Made by a program: the position numbers and the translations under genes
Notes under the pieces: generated by a model
The model's input: the letters and a program-made list of their open reading frames with translations, nothing else
Databases searched by the model: none
What the model was told of the DNA's origin: nothing
In this document: piece after piece, positions 11,407 through 23,013 of the stretch
How the letters are laid out: each line of letters begins with the position of its first letter
Position numbering within the stretch: the first letter of the stretch is position 1
NCBI GenBank assembly: GCA_038363925.1
Contig: JAQQWL010000004.1
Span: 310,001-374,000 of the forward strand
DNA length: 64,000 nucleotides
Reading direction: 5' to 3'
Source of the DNA: Apiospora phragmitis
Taxonomy: Eukaryota; Ascomycota; Sordariomycetes; Amphisphaeriales; Apiosporaceae

Positions 11407-13445
11407 TTAGACATCCGTCATCACGGCCGGGAGGGCGCCCGTTCCATGCATAAGACACCAGTCCAGCACGCGCCGCCGGACCTCGTACGTGAGGCCGCCG
11501 CACGCCATGAGCTGCCGCAGCGACCGGCCGTTGGTCACGAGCCGAATGTCGGTTTGGCGCGCCGCGCACCACACCTGGTGGCTCTCGAGGTTCAGGTCGA
11601 CCTCGTGTCCAGCCGGCGCGCGCGCCACCAGCTCCACCAAGGCAGCGTCGCTCTCGTGGACGAGGTCGAGGGGCCGCAGCGGGCTGAGCTCGGGGACGAC
11701 GGCGTTGGGGTCGAGGCGCGCCATGAGGGCGTCGAGGTTGGACCGCAGGACGTCCTCCGAGGCGGACGCGCCCAGGCCCTGGAGGGCGTGCGGGCGGCCC
11801 TGCCGGATCAGCGCGTCCAGTTTGGTCTGCATGACGTCCGAGGCGGGCGCGGCCAGGCTCTGGAGAGCGTGCGGACGGCCCAGCTCCATCATGTTCAGCT
11901 GGAGCGGGACGAGGCCCTGACTGACGAGCCAGCGCACCGTCAGCGGGGCGCCCTGTGGCGAGGTCAGGGCGATGCGCAGCATGTACGAGCGCAGGATGTC
12001 CGGGTGGCGTGCGGGGCTGTATTGGTGGTATTTGGCACCCCCTATCAACCAGGCATACGAGTATCTGCGCGTCAGGTCGACGAGGCCGTCGTGGAGGGCG
12101 CGCGTCAGGGGCAAGCTGTCGTCGTCCGCGGCGCACTCTTCGATGTAGCGGGGCATCGTCCTGGTCAAAGAGAACCAATGGAACTCGTCCTGCCGCACTA
12201 TGTGGTAGATGAGGTAGGAAGCATTGAGATGTCGCTTGGGCTGATACGCTGAGCCAGTCATTGTAGTAGTAGCTCACAGTCGGGGCGGGTACCGTTACTC
12301 TATTAACCCAGAACCGGTTGACCACGTAGTCGATCATGGACTTGTTGTCATGGCGGTAGCGCCCGAACTGCTCGTGCCAGTGCATGACGCGAAGGAACCA
12401 GGTGTTCACCATCATGGGATCTCTCTTCAGCATGGGGTCCACCATGTGGCGCATCAGCCGCGTCCAGCCGGCCATGGCACAGGCTTCACACCAGCGATGG
12501 CGCCGGTTTCCCCTCGGCCGGTCGAGGTCGTGCAGCGCGAGGGCAAGAGTCTCCAGGCGCCACCAGGTGACGTCAGTGAACTTCTGGCGCTGTTCCTTGC
12601 TGTGCGGCGTCAACATAATATAGGAAACCAATTCTCGTATGTCAACGCCCCGGCTGCGCAGCTCCTCGACCAAATCCACGCGGGCTTGCCCACCAGCCCA
12701 CAATATGGGTCTTATAAAACGTTGATCGGTCCGGGTGCGGGCCGTCCCCACGGTCCAGGCCAGCTCCAGATCCATGCCTTCGGCTTGCCATGTCTCCAAA
12801 ATGTCTGTGACCACGGACATGGGCGCTTCATCGGTAATAGCGTGGTACAGTAGAGGGAGCCTTTCTATCGAGACGTTTGGGTTGCCAGTTTGCCACTGCT
12901 TCTGATACTTGACATCCATGCGGTAGAACGAGAATGAGTCGGTGTTGATGATGTCCGGGTGCGTGTGGCTGAGGATGAGCTCGTCGATGGGCGGAAGGAA
13001 CTCTTCTAGGCCTACCAGAATCTCGGGCGGGACTTTCGCCAGCTCCTGATAAACCTTCATCTCCTGCTGCGGGAACCCCGCGGGGGCCTGCCCCTCGTCG
13101 CCGCCATCGTGTTCCGACCCGTCGGGAGTTCCCAGACCCCCTCGCAATCCGATGTCCTGCTGAAAAGAGGGCATCGCTTCTTGAGGTCTCCTGCAGAGTC
13201 TGTTTCGACTCCGGGCTGAGCTGGGAGATGGTCTTGGCCGGGGACTCCTCCAGCAGGGCTCTTTGCGCCTCCGGGCTGAGATACGCGAACACCTGGCGCC
13301 ACGCCTCCGTCACGTCCCTTTCGGTGGCGGGCTTCTTGGGCTCGCCTGATGAAGTGGAGCTGAGCACCTGTAGGGTCTGTAGCTCCTCCTCGTCCAGTTC
13401 CAAGTTCAGCGCGGGGCTGTCGCTGTTCGCCATATTGGATGACAT
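11407..13445 (-). CDS. orphan hypothetical protein in an island between RIP blocks
   Basis: Three long GC-rich open stretches on the minus strand appear to form one gene of about 600 residues. It starts at 13445 (MSSNMANSDSPALN), changes frame between about 13310 and 13065, runs from QEMKVYQELAKVPPEIL to FWVNR, then continues from PKRHLNASYLIYH to the stop at 11407. The second frame change is explained by a 58-nt GT-AG intron (12241-12298). The first has no clean intron (candidate donors are non-consensus), so it may be an indel. No signal peptide or membrane span is seen. The C-terminal part has a twofold repeat around GRPHALQSLAAPASDVMQTK and GRPHALQGLGASASEDVL, each followed by LDAL. I do not recognise the family. 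A lineage-specific or transferred accessory gene is possible. Confidence 0.6.
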
Positions 13446-14290
13446 GATGGGTGGTTTGGTGGAGTTGGTGAATGGTCTGTTTTCTTCGGTTCTCTAGAGC
13501 AAAGAAGAGTCGTTAAATTAAATAAATAGAGAGGGTGTTTGGGCTCAAGTGCTGTTTAGTAGAAGCAAAGATGGTTTGTTCTGTGTCGATCGGTTGTAGT
13601 CTAGGGGCCTTTCCTTCTTATATCTCGGTATAGCTAGCGGCAAAAGTACTGCTCATCCTCATTTCGTCTTACACAACTTCGGCGATTGTGCTTTTTGTCT
13701 TGCGTCAAGTTGAAAGACCATGAATGACTGACACAAGTCTATTGTGTGAAGCCGGCAGTAATGCACAAACAAGCTGTTGTGCACTCGTTGAAGTGACGCG
13801 AAAAAGCCGCTTCGTTCTCCATTGAATAGAAAAACAATGTCTTTATTGCACTGTCATTCATCGATTCGTATCTCGTTCCAAACCATGAAATTTCAAGGGA
13901 GACCCAAGCTCTGAAGGGACCCCCTGAACTTGATCTAATTAATCGATGCTAGTGCGCACCAGCCTCTATCAACAGCCCCTGAATTCCCTGCAACTCCTGT
14001 AGCTACCCCTGCTACAGTCGTCTTTGGTGGTGGACCTCAGCAGGTAGACCGTGGGATGGCAGCACCGTGGGAGGCAGTATCCCCTCAAAGGCGAAAGCGT
14101 TGCTGCAACCATATTAATACCTATTGCAAACTATTAGTAAACGTTTTTAAGCCCTTTATCTCGATGGCCATAATCTCTAACTGAATAAACTGGTCTGTTG
14201 ATTATATACTAGAACTATTCCTTAGAAAGCGGCCCTTTCGCTGTTAATGGAATAGATAGATACTTTAGGGCCGGAAATATGAATGATCTG
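13446..14290. other. upstream region of the orphan gene, no gene seen
   Basis: Normal base composition up to about 14100, then increasingly AT-rich. This should hold the promoter of the minus-strand gene that starts at 13445. No ORF above background, no RNA gene and no clear repeat were found. It ends at the TA (14291-14292) that flanks the nested transposon complex. Confidence 0.5.
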
Positions 14291-14350
14291 TAAGCTAACG
14301 CACCCTCCACGGACCACCCCTTCGCGAACTAGAAAACCTATTAAATATAC

Positions 14351-14558
14351 TATTAAATAGGCTTTTGTACGTATGTACAGGTTCCGGGTTCAATCGGGGT
14401 TTAATCGTTATATTCTATTATTTATATTTATTTTCAGTACGAGCTACGAGGGGTATCGTATGCCCTTTTTAATAAAATAAGAAAGGGGTTTGTGCGCGTA
14501 AATATGTAGTATTTTTTTTAAAATAATATAAAAAACTTTAGTTCTTATTATTCTAATA
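14351..14558. repeat. LTR 1 of the copia-type array
   Basis: It begins TATTAAATAGG, a RIP-changed form of TGTTGAATAGG, and ends CTAATA (from CAACA-type). It is followed by about 35 bp that resemble the start of the internal region after LTR 2, then by LTR 2. The left flank carries TATAC. Confidence 0.75.
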
Positions 14559-14593
14559 TTAATAGTTTTTATTTTAATAATAAACTTAGGCAG

Positions 14594-14800
14594 TGTTGAA
14601 TAGGCTCTTATACGTACGGTGGTTCCGGTTTTAATCGAGGTTTAATCGTTTTTATTCTATTATTTATATCTATTTTTAATACGAGCTACGAGGGGTATCG
14701 TATACCCCTCTTAATAAAATAGGAAAAGGGTTCGTGCGCGTAAATACGTGGCACCCTTTTTAAAATAATATAAAAAACCTTAGTTCCTGCTATTCTAACA
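14594..14800. repeat. LTR 2 of the copia-type array
   Basis: Starts TGTTGAATAGGCTC and ends CTATTCTAACA, the best preserved TG...CA ends of the array. It shares the block GAGCTACGAGGGGTATCGTA with the other copies. Confidence 0.8.
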
Positions 14801-17571
14801 CTGGCAATTTTTTATTTTAACGATAGACTTGGCTAACTCCCCTTATTAGGACGAGTCTTCCCGCCGTAAGGGTTTCGTACGGATAGGTTACGCTAATCCG
14901 GTATTCGGTACCTGCCTAAGCCGTATAGGTGATATTATACCTTCTTAATATTATTTTTATTAAGTGGCAGGTCCCTTTAACTAGTTATTCTAATTATCCG
15001 ATAATAATAACGGTATTAAGGAAAAATTATCGTGCGTTAACGCGTCTTTCTTCTCGTTATAAATTAAAAAAAATTATTTAAAAGTAATAATAATAGTAGG
15101 TGCGCGTTTTTATATACCGAATTACGTTACACTTTATTAAAGATCGTATCTCTTTTTTTTTAATTCGTTATACGAGTCTAGCCGCTCGATATACGCTTTT
15201 ATGTATACGGTGAGGCTGTTCGTCGAGATTATTTATTCGAGGGCTTTATTTAGGGATTTTTTAGTAAAGGCGTTTATAGGGTTATTTCGGCCGTCGACCT
15301 AGTAAATCTCTGAGATCTCCCTTTTTTTATACGATTCTTAAAGCGATATAATATCGATTATCAGTCTTTTTTCGTTCGTCGTTTTTAATTTAATTAAATA
15401 TTTATTAAATAAATATTTTCGTTAATAAGCTGGTAATAAAACGCGGCGTCCGTTAAATAAATAATATTTTATTATATATTTTCCGGATCGAGATAGTCGT
15501 ACTCCTTTTCGTCGTTTTTTAGCTCCTTTTTTCCCTTTCTTAGTTTTAAACGAAATCCCCGTATTTTTTTTAGGTAAAGAGATTTTATCCCACGTTATTA
15601 TACGTTTAAAAGTATTAAATTATTATACGGGTTCGCTTTTCGGCTAAGTAGTTTATCGATTAATAGCCTTGCTTATAATAGATTTAGTAGGTTTTTTGTT
15701 CGAACTGCCGGTTCTTATACGATAGCCTTAGCTAGAAGGTATTAACGGGTTGTTAGCTACCTTTTTATCCTGGTGATCGGCTATTATACGGTAATTTATT
15801 ACCGTAGACTGGTCGGTTTTCTCGCGTACGGTTATTTATAAACCGTTTATTAATTAAATACGTATTTTTAACCGGGTATCGATATAATTCTTTTATTAAG
15901 TATCGTTCCGAGATCTTTTAATCCGCTATTATATTTAATAATATACGAAGGTTTAAAAATAACGCTTTATATATTAATTTTTAATAAATAAAGGTTAATA
16001 AAAGTTCTAAAACTTCTCGATAAGCTTTTACGACGAAGGTATAAAGAGCGATCTCTTTTTTGAATCCCTTCCGAGGGCTCGTTATACGAGCTAGAGCTTA
16101 TTTAGTAGGATTTCTAAGACCTCGATAAGTTATTTCTTAGCGTTCTTATTTTTTATTTATATAAAAAAAGTTATTATTTAATCCGTAAAATATTATATAT
16201 AATTTATTATTATATTAAAGTATAAATTTATTAAATAATATATCTCGTTTTATTTCTTTTCGGGTCCGATATAATTAAGATAGAATACTTCCGTACGGCC
16301 GGAAAAAATATTTAAAAAAAACTATATAGTATTAATCTTTTAATATATCTAGCCGTCGGCATGTTCCGATAAATATCCGTACTCTATCGCAGAAGATGTC
16401 GTACGGCTTACCGGTATAATTCTTTTCTTTCCTTTATACTTTCAAAAAAGTAACGACCTTATTTTAATCGATTTTATCGTTATAGATAGCTCGGCTTAAA
16501 GGGATATCGTATTTCGTAATATACGCTAAATTAGATAATCGTGCCGTCTAGTCCGGCGGTATTAGAGTTAGAAAAGGAAAAAGGATAATGTCTTGCGACG
16601 CTTAGGTATTTAAGAATCTAGGGTTAGACGTTCGGCCTAAAGTATTTAAAACTCCGGGATTAAACGTCGGTTTTAAAGTACCCTGTAGTGTCGCGAACGA
16701 TTACTCCGTACGGAGACCGGGTATCTCTCGCTTAGGCGGCGGTTCTTCGACTATCTATTCTCGGGAAGAGTATAAAACATCCTCTTTTCGGGTTTCCGAA
16801 ATCGGTTCTGCCGGTCGGTCTTATTAATATATAAAATCGGCTAGTAATACTAAACTTATAAGTTTAGTTTTAAAGGATCCGTCCGTTAATATATCGATTC
16901 CGTATTTTTTAAAATAATTAAAAAACTTTTTTTAAAATATACGATTAATTTAACCGAATTAATATTTAATATACTCGTTAAACTTTATAATAAACGATTT
17001 TTTAAAAGAAGCCCCTTTTATTTTTAATATATAATATTTTAAAAAGTATCGTACGAGGTACGTCGTAAATAATTCGGGTATTATCTTTTCGAAGAGTACG
17101 TTTAAAGGTTCGAATTCTTAAAAAGCGAGGTTAACGTTCTTTTTCTAAACTATTAACGAGATCCCGGTATTTTGGGATACTTTTTCGTATATAAATAGTT
17201 CGGGGTTTAAGGTCGTCGATTTATCTAGGTTCGGTACGTCTAAGCTCGATCCCGATTCGCCGACCGCGATTAATTCTATTTAATAAAGGTTATTATTTTA
17301 TAAATTATATAATAAAGTTATTTAAGTATATAATTATATATAGCTTAGCTAGTTTCGCGTATAATTTAAAACTTAGTCTCCTCTTTATAATATATACTCG
17401 GGAAAAGGGGTTCCTCTTCGTACGGCCAATTCAATTCGGCTCTTCCTCCGAATTTTTAACGGGCGGAAATTCTCGGGGCTCCTTAGCACGGTCGCCCTTA
17501 CGTCGATAAAGGCGTAAAACCGTCTTTTTACTCTTACTAATTTATAATCGCCACGGGTAACTATTAATTAG
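14801..17571 (-). pseudogene. copia-type polyprotein relic, internal copy 1
   Basis: Near 15400-15160 the minus strand reads RLIIDIIAL, GEISEIYQVDGRNNP, AFTKKSLNKALE, then SLTVYIKAYIERLDSYNE. This is the end of a fungal copia RNase H, where intact relatives have a DNPADAMTK-like motif. The rest is heavily RIP-mutated. Around 17300-16900 a gag-like stretch (ELFIYEKVSQNTGIS, FNEYIKY) is possible, and 16850-16550 could be the linker after integrase. A YxDD box was not found, so the reverse transcriptase may be deleted. Confidence 0.6.
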
Positions 17572-17778
17572 TATTAAATAAGCTCTCGTATATATAATAA
17601 TTCCGGTTTTAATTGGGGTTTAATTATTCTTATTTTATTATTTATATCTATTTTTAATACGAGCTACGAGGGGTATTATATACCCCTCTTAATAAAATAG
17701 GAAAAGGGTTCGTACGCATAAGTACGTAGCACCCCTTTTAAAATAATATAAAAAACCTCAGTTCCTGCTATTTTAATA
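17572..17778. repeat. LTR 3 of the copia-type array (shared by both internals)
   Basis: Starts TATTAAATAAGCTC and ends CTATTTTAATA. It lies between the two internal regions and serves as an end for both. Confidence 0.8.
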
Positions 17779-20481
17779 AGCAGTTCTTTTCTTTAAAACG
17801 AGTCTTCCTTTTATAAAAGTTTTATACGGATAGGTTATATTAATCCGGTATTTAATACCTGCCTTAGCCGTATAAGTAATATTATACCTTTTTAATATTA
17901 ATTTAATTAAGTAATAAGTCCCTTAATAATAATAATAATAAAGAAAATTATTATGTATTAACGTATATTATTTCTCCGTTATTAATTAAAAATAATAATA
18001 ATAATAAAAATAGTAATAATAATAAAGGCGTTATTATATATTACGATATATTATACCCCGTTAAAGAAAAAGATATCTTTTTTTCTCCTCTTTTTTTACT
18101 CGCTATATAAGTTTAGTCTCTCGACGTATGCTTTTATACGTACGGTTAACCTATTAATTAATACTAGCTGTTCGAGGGCTTTATTTAGAGATTTTTTAGT
18201 AAAGGCGTTTATAGGGTTATTTCGGTTATCGATTTAATAGATCTCTAAGATCTCCCTTTTTTTATACGATTTTCGAAGCGATATAATATCGATTATTAGT
18301 CTTTTTTTATTCGTTATTCCTAATTTAATTAAATATTTATAAAGTAAATATTTTTATTAATAAGCCGGTAGTAGAACGCGGTGTCCGTTAAGTAAGTAGT
18401 GCCTTATTGTGCGTTTTTTAAATCGAAATAATCGTACTCCTTTTCGTCGTTTTCTAGCTCCTCTTTTTTTCCTTTCTTAGTTTCGGACGAAATCCTTATA
18501 TTCTTTTTAAATAAAGAGATCTTATTTAACGTTATTACACGTTTAGAGGTATTAGGTCATTATATGGGATCGCTCTTCGGCTAGGTGGTTTATCGACTAA
18601 TAGCCTTATTTATAATAGATTCGGTAGGTTCCTCGTTCGAACTGCCGGTTCTTATACGATAGCCTTAGCTAGAAGGCGTTAACGGGTCGCTGGCTGCCTT
18701 TTTATTCTAGTGGTCGGCTATTATACGGTAATTTATTATTATAGACTAGTCGGTTTTTTCTCGTACGGTTATTTATAAACCGTTGAACCGTTTATTAATT
18801 AAGTACGTATCCGTAGCCGGGTTTTAATATAGTTTTTTCGTTAAGTATCGTTCTAAGATCTTTTAGTCCGCTATTATACTTAATAATACGCGAAGGTTCG
18901 AGAATAGCGTTTTATATATTAGTTTTTAGTGGATAAAGGCTGGTGAAAGTTCCGGAACTCCTCGATAGGTTTTAATAACGGAGGTATAAAGAGCGATCTC
19001 TTTTTCGAATCCTTTTCCGAGGGCTCGTTATACGAGTTGGAGCTTATTTAACAGGATTTTCAAGATTTCGATAAGTTGTTTTTTAGCGTTTTTATTTTTT
19101 ATTTATACGAAAAAGGTTATTATTTAATCCGTAAAGTATTATATATAGTTTATTATTATATTAAAATGCGAGTTTATAAGGTAGTATATCTCGTTTTATC
19201 TCTTTTTAAGTCCGATATAATTAAAATAAAATGCCTCCGTACGGCGGGAAAAAATATTTAAAAAGATCGTATAATATTAATCCTTTAATATATTTAGTCG
19301 TCGGTATATTTTAATAAATATCTATATTTTATTATAAAAGATATTATACGGCTTGCCGGTATAATTCTTTTCTTTTTTTTATATTTTCGAGAAAGTAACG
19401 ACGTTATTCTAATCGATTTTACCGTTATAAATAGCTCGGCTTAAAAAGATATCGTACTTTATAACGTACGCTAGACTAAATAATCGTACGGTCTAGTCCG
19501 GCGGTATCGGAGTTAAAAAAAGAAAAGGGACGATATCTTATAACGTTTAAGTATTTAGGAATTTAAGGTTAGACGTCGGGCCTAAAGTGTCCCGTAATAT
19601 CGCGAACGATTACTCTATACGGAGACCGGGTATTTCTCGCTTAGGCGGCGGTTATTCGACTGTTTATTTTAGGGAAGAGTATAGAATATCCTTTTTTTGG
19701 GTTTTCGAAATCGGTTCTGCCGGTCGGTCCTGTTAGTGTATAAAAGCGGCCGGTAGTATTAATTATACGAGCTTGCTTTTAAAGGATCCGCTTATTAATA
19801 TATTAACTCTGTTTTCCTCGAAGTAATAATAGAATTCTTTTTAAAATATATAATCAATTTAACCGAATTAATATTCGGTCTATTTTTCGATCTTTATATT
19901 AAACGTTTTTTAAAAGAATATTCTTTTTATTTTTAATATATAATATTTTAAAAAGTATTATATAAAATATATTATAAATAGTTCGGGTATTATTTTTTCG
20001 GAAAATATTTTTAAAAATTCGAATTCTTAAAAAGCGAGGTTAACGTTCTTTTTTTAAACTATTAAAAAATCTCGGTATTTTAGGAAATCTTTTCGTATAT
20101 AAATAGTTCGGGGTTTAAGGTTATCGGTTTATTTAAGTTCGATACGTTCGGGCTCGATCTCGATTCGCCGACCGTAATTAATTTTATTTTAATAAAGGTT
20201 ATTATTTTATAGATCGTATAATAAAATTATTTAAATATATAATTATATATAACTTAATTAATTTCGTATATAATTTAAAACCTAGTCTCCTCTTTATAAT
20301 ATATACTTAAAAAAAAGGGTTCCTCTTTATACGGTTAATTTAGTTCGGCTTTTCTTTCGAATTTTTAACGGGCGGAAATTCTTCGAGGCTCTTTAATACG
20401 GTCGCCCTTATATTAGTAAGGGCGTAGAACCGTCTTTTTACTTTTATTAATTTATAATCGCTATAAGTAATTATTAATTAA
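17779..20481 (-). pseudogene. copia-type polyprotein relic, internal copy 2
   Basis: Closely parallels internal copy 1 along its whole length, including the RNase H end near 18300-18170, and differs mainly by C/T and G/A changes and small gaps. ORF 19076-19261 on the plus strand is antisense noise. Degradation prevents any protein from being read through. Confidence 0.6.
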
Positions 20482-20699
20482 TATTAAATAAGCTTTTATA
20501 CGTATATATAAATTTCGGGTTTAATCGAGGTTTAATCGTTATATTTTATTATTTATTTTTATTTTTAATATAAGTTACGAGGGGTATTATATACCCCTTT
20601 TAATAAAATAAGAAAAGGGTTTATACGCGTAGGTATATAGTACCCTTTTTAGAGTAATATAGAAAACCTTAGTTCCTGCTATTTTAATATATACCCTTT
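20482..20699. repeat. LTR 4 of the copia-type array
   Basis: Starts TATTAAATAAGCTT and ends CTATTTTAATA. It is followed directly by the TATAC duplication and the resumed body of transposon A3. Confidence 0.8.
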
Positions 20700-21559
20700 T
20701 AATTTAAAGTTATTTCTATAGCTAAAATTAATTAAGATATACTATTTTTTAATATTTTTAATAATAATATAATCCTTTATTTCCGTTTTATCGTCTTTTA
20801 TTCCCTTTATATCGTTCTATGGCCTACTTAGTACTTTCATGTTAATAGATTCGTTTTTAAATATAACCCTACCTTTTAACCTCCGCTTAGCCCGTCGTAT
20901 ATTAGTTATATAAATAAATCGCTATCCCGGTACGATTCTTACTTTTTAATATATTTTAATAGTTTTTTTATTAAGTTTAGCTTAAAAATAGTTAATTTAA
21001 GCCTTAAGATTTACGATTTTATTAACTTATTCGTTAACGGCTTTATTAATTTTACGAGTAAAGAGTTTTTAAAAAAAGAGGTTAAAAGTAAGGTTTATAG
21101 CGGTTAGTTTTCGATTATTATTTTTTAATACTTAATTATTAAAGGGTGTTTTAATAGGCGTTAAAGTTAATTCGGCAACGAAATCGGGCGTTAATTCTTT
21201 ATTAACTACTAGGGGTAGCTCTAGATATAGTCGGGTGACATCCTTATCTTTTAAGATAATATAGTTTAATAATAAAGGTTTTAATCGATCTTGTAGATAA
21301 ATCCTAGCTATTTTTTAAGTATTTTAAATTATTAAAAGAGTTAAAATATTAATTTTAGCCTAGCGGTATACTTTTAATATATTTAATTTAATAGGTTTAA
21401 GTTTAAAGATCGTATTTAAGTATACCCTTAAAACGATTTTTAACCTTTTTTTTAATAACTTAAAAACCCTTATATTTAAACCTATACGATATAATTATAA
21501 TATAACGTATCTTATAAGCGAATATCCCACATAAGCGAATATCTCATTCTTTTACACCC

Positions 21560-22900
21560 CCTTTTAATAAAATATAAGTTAATTTCACCATAACGTATTT
21601 AATATATTAAAATTAATCGGAATCCTTATTTTTAAATATTTCTATATTATTCTAATAAGTACGTATATTATACCCGGGCTCTCCGCAAATTTTATAACGT
21701 TATAAACGTGTCTTAAATATCTTTATATAATTATTCCTCCGACGCGATTCGTTTTATAACTATTTATTAATATTCTTTTAAAACTATAGGTCTTTTTTAA
21801 TTTATATACGAAGTGATCCTCTATTTTATAACCGTTTTTTTTTGTACGGCGGCACCGGCTAAGCATTTCATTTACTTTTCGAAGTATCGCGTTTTTACCT
21901 TCTAAAAGAGTAACTCGGTATATAATATATATTATAACCTTTACGATCTGGTTAAAACTAATTAAAATAAACGTTAGAAAATTATTTTAATATTATACGA
22001 TACGGTTTCGAACGTATTCGGTTTAAGATCAAGCCTTAATCGAGTTATTTAAAGTTTTTAATTTTTAAGGAATAAATAAGCCGGAAGATGTCCCCGGAGG
22101 TATTAAAGTATGTAGCTTTATATTTAATTATAAAATAATATATTCCGGATTATACGAAACGAGTATTATTTTTTAAAAGTTTCTTTATATATTCGAAATA
22201 ATAAAAGTCGCTTAAAACGCTTTTAAAAACGCTAATAAAAAGTCCTCCTTTAAGATATAAATAATATACGCCCGTATAAAACATTTAATTTCTTTTCTAT
22301 ACACCCTTTTTAATGTATAAAAATAGCCGATATTAAGAGGCTAGAACTTATGCGACGAATAAGAAAGCATATAAAGTATAATAATCGAGTTCTTTTTATA
22401 ATAAAGCTTAAAAGCTATCGAGTAATAGCTTTCGTAGCCGTTCAAGACTAAGAGGCGATAACGATCCTTTATACGAGACTTAATATATTAATTAAAGTAT
22501 CAAATCTAGTCCTCGCCTTTTTTATTCGTAGTTTAATTATTTTTAATAACTACGATCACCTAGTCCTTCGGTAATAGGTTATTTTCGTATTAAGAAAAGA
22601 GGTACGTTTTCCCGGTAAAGATAATATATAAAGGAATGGCGTAACCGTATAATCCGACGCCTTAAATAACTATAACCTATTCCCGGTTCCCTTATTATAT
22701 TACCCTAGGCCTTTCGTATTAATCGGAGGTAGTTATAACTATTTCGAACGAAATTTAGCCTATAAAAAAACCGGTCTTATTAAAGTTATAAATATCCTCC
22801 TTTTAAATCTCGTACTTATAAATTATATTTCGTATAAAAGTAAACTACACGCGATACGCGTCGAGATCTTTATAAAAGACTCTTTAATAATTAATTCTTC
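21560..22900 (-). pseudogene. element B DDE transposase relic
   Basis: On the minus strand from about 22800 the reading is DIYNFNKTGFFIG (first Asp block; DET in intact relatives), then YERPRVI, GNRE, GYAIPLYIIFTGKTYL, LLPKD, TTNKKG, SRIKDRYRLLVLNGYESY (second Asp block, LDGHESH in relatives), MLSYSSHKF and PLNIGYF. This is a clear Fot1/pogo-type transposase, interrupted by RIP stops. The C-terminus lies leftward to about 21560. The N-terminus with its helix-turn-helix was not read and may be at or beyond the A2 insertion. Confidence 0.8.
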
Positions 22901-23013
22901 GGTTAAAACGCGTCCGGAGGTCTAATTATTATTATATAAAATTAAAGGCTTAATTAACGCCGACGCGTCCCGCGTCGCGTAAGCTAAATAATCGATTCGC
23001 TATATCTTTTATA

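Larger units (their letters stand above)
14351..20699 (-). mobile_element. tandem copia-type LTR retrotransposon array
   Basis: Four ~207-218-bp LTR copies (14351, 14594, 17572, 20482) and two related internal regions of about 2.7 kb form the order LTR, 35-bp stub, LTR, internal, LTR, internal, LTR. The whole is bounded by a perfect 5-bp duplication TATAC (14346-14350 and 20700-20704), so it was inserted or expanded as one unit inside transposon A3. Coding direction is minus. The internals are shorter than a full copia interior, and both copies have the same extent, suggesting a deleted, possibly non-autonomous form. Confidence 0.8.

Noticed and set aside
11446..12252. Plus-strand ORFs of up to 268 residues opposite the orphan gene
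   Set aside because: Mirror frames of GC-rich coding DNA; the minus-strand reading has the coherent intron and composition.
19076..19261. Plus-strand ORF of 61 residues
   Set aside because: Lies inside the RIP-degraded copia internal region on the non-coding strand.
14351..20699. Regularly spaced repeats as a possible CRISPR-like array
   Set aside because: The repeats are ~207-bp LTRs with TG...CA-type ends and a 5-bp target duplication, spaced by kilobases; the genome is fungal.
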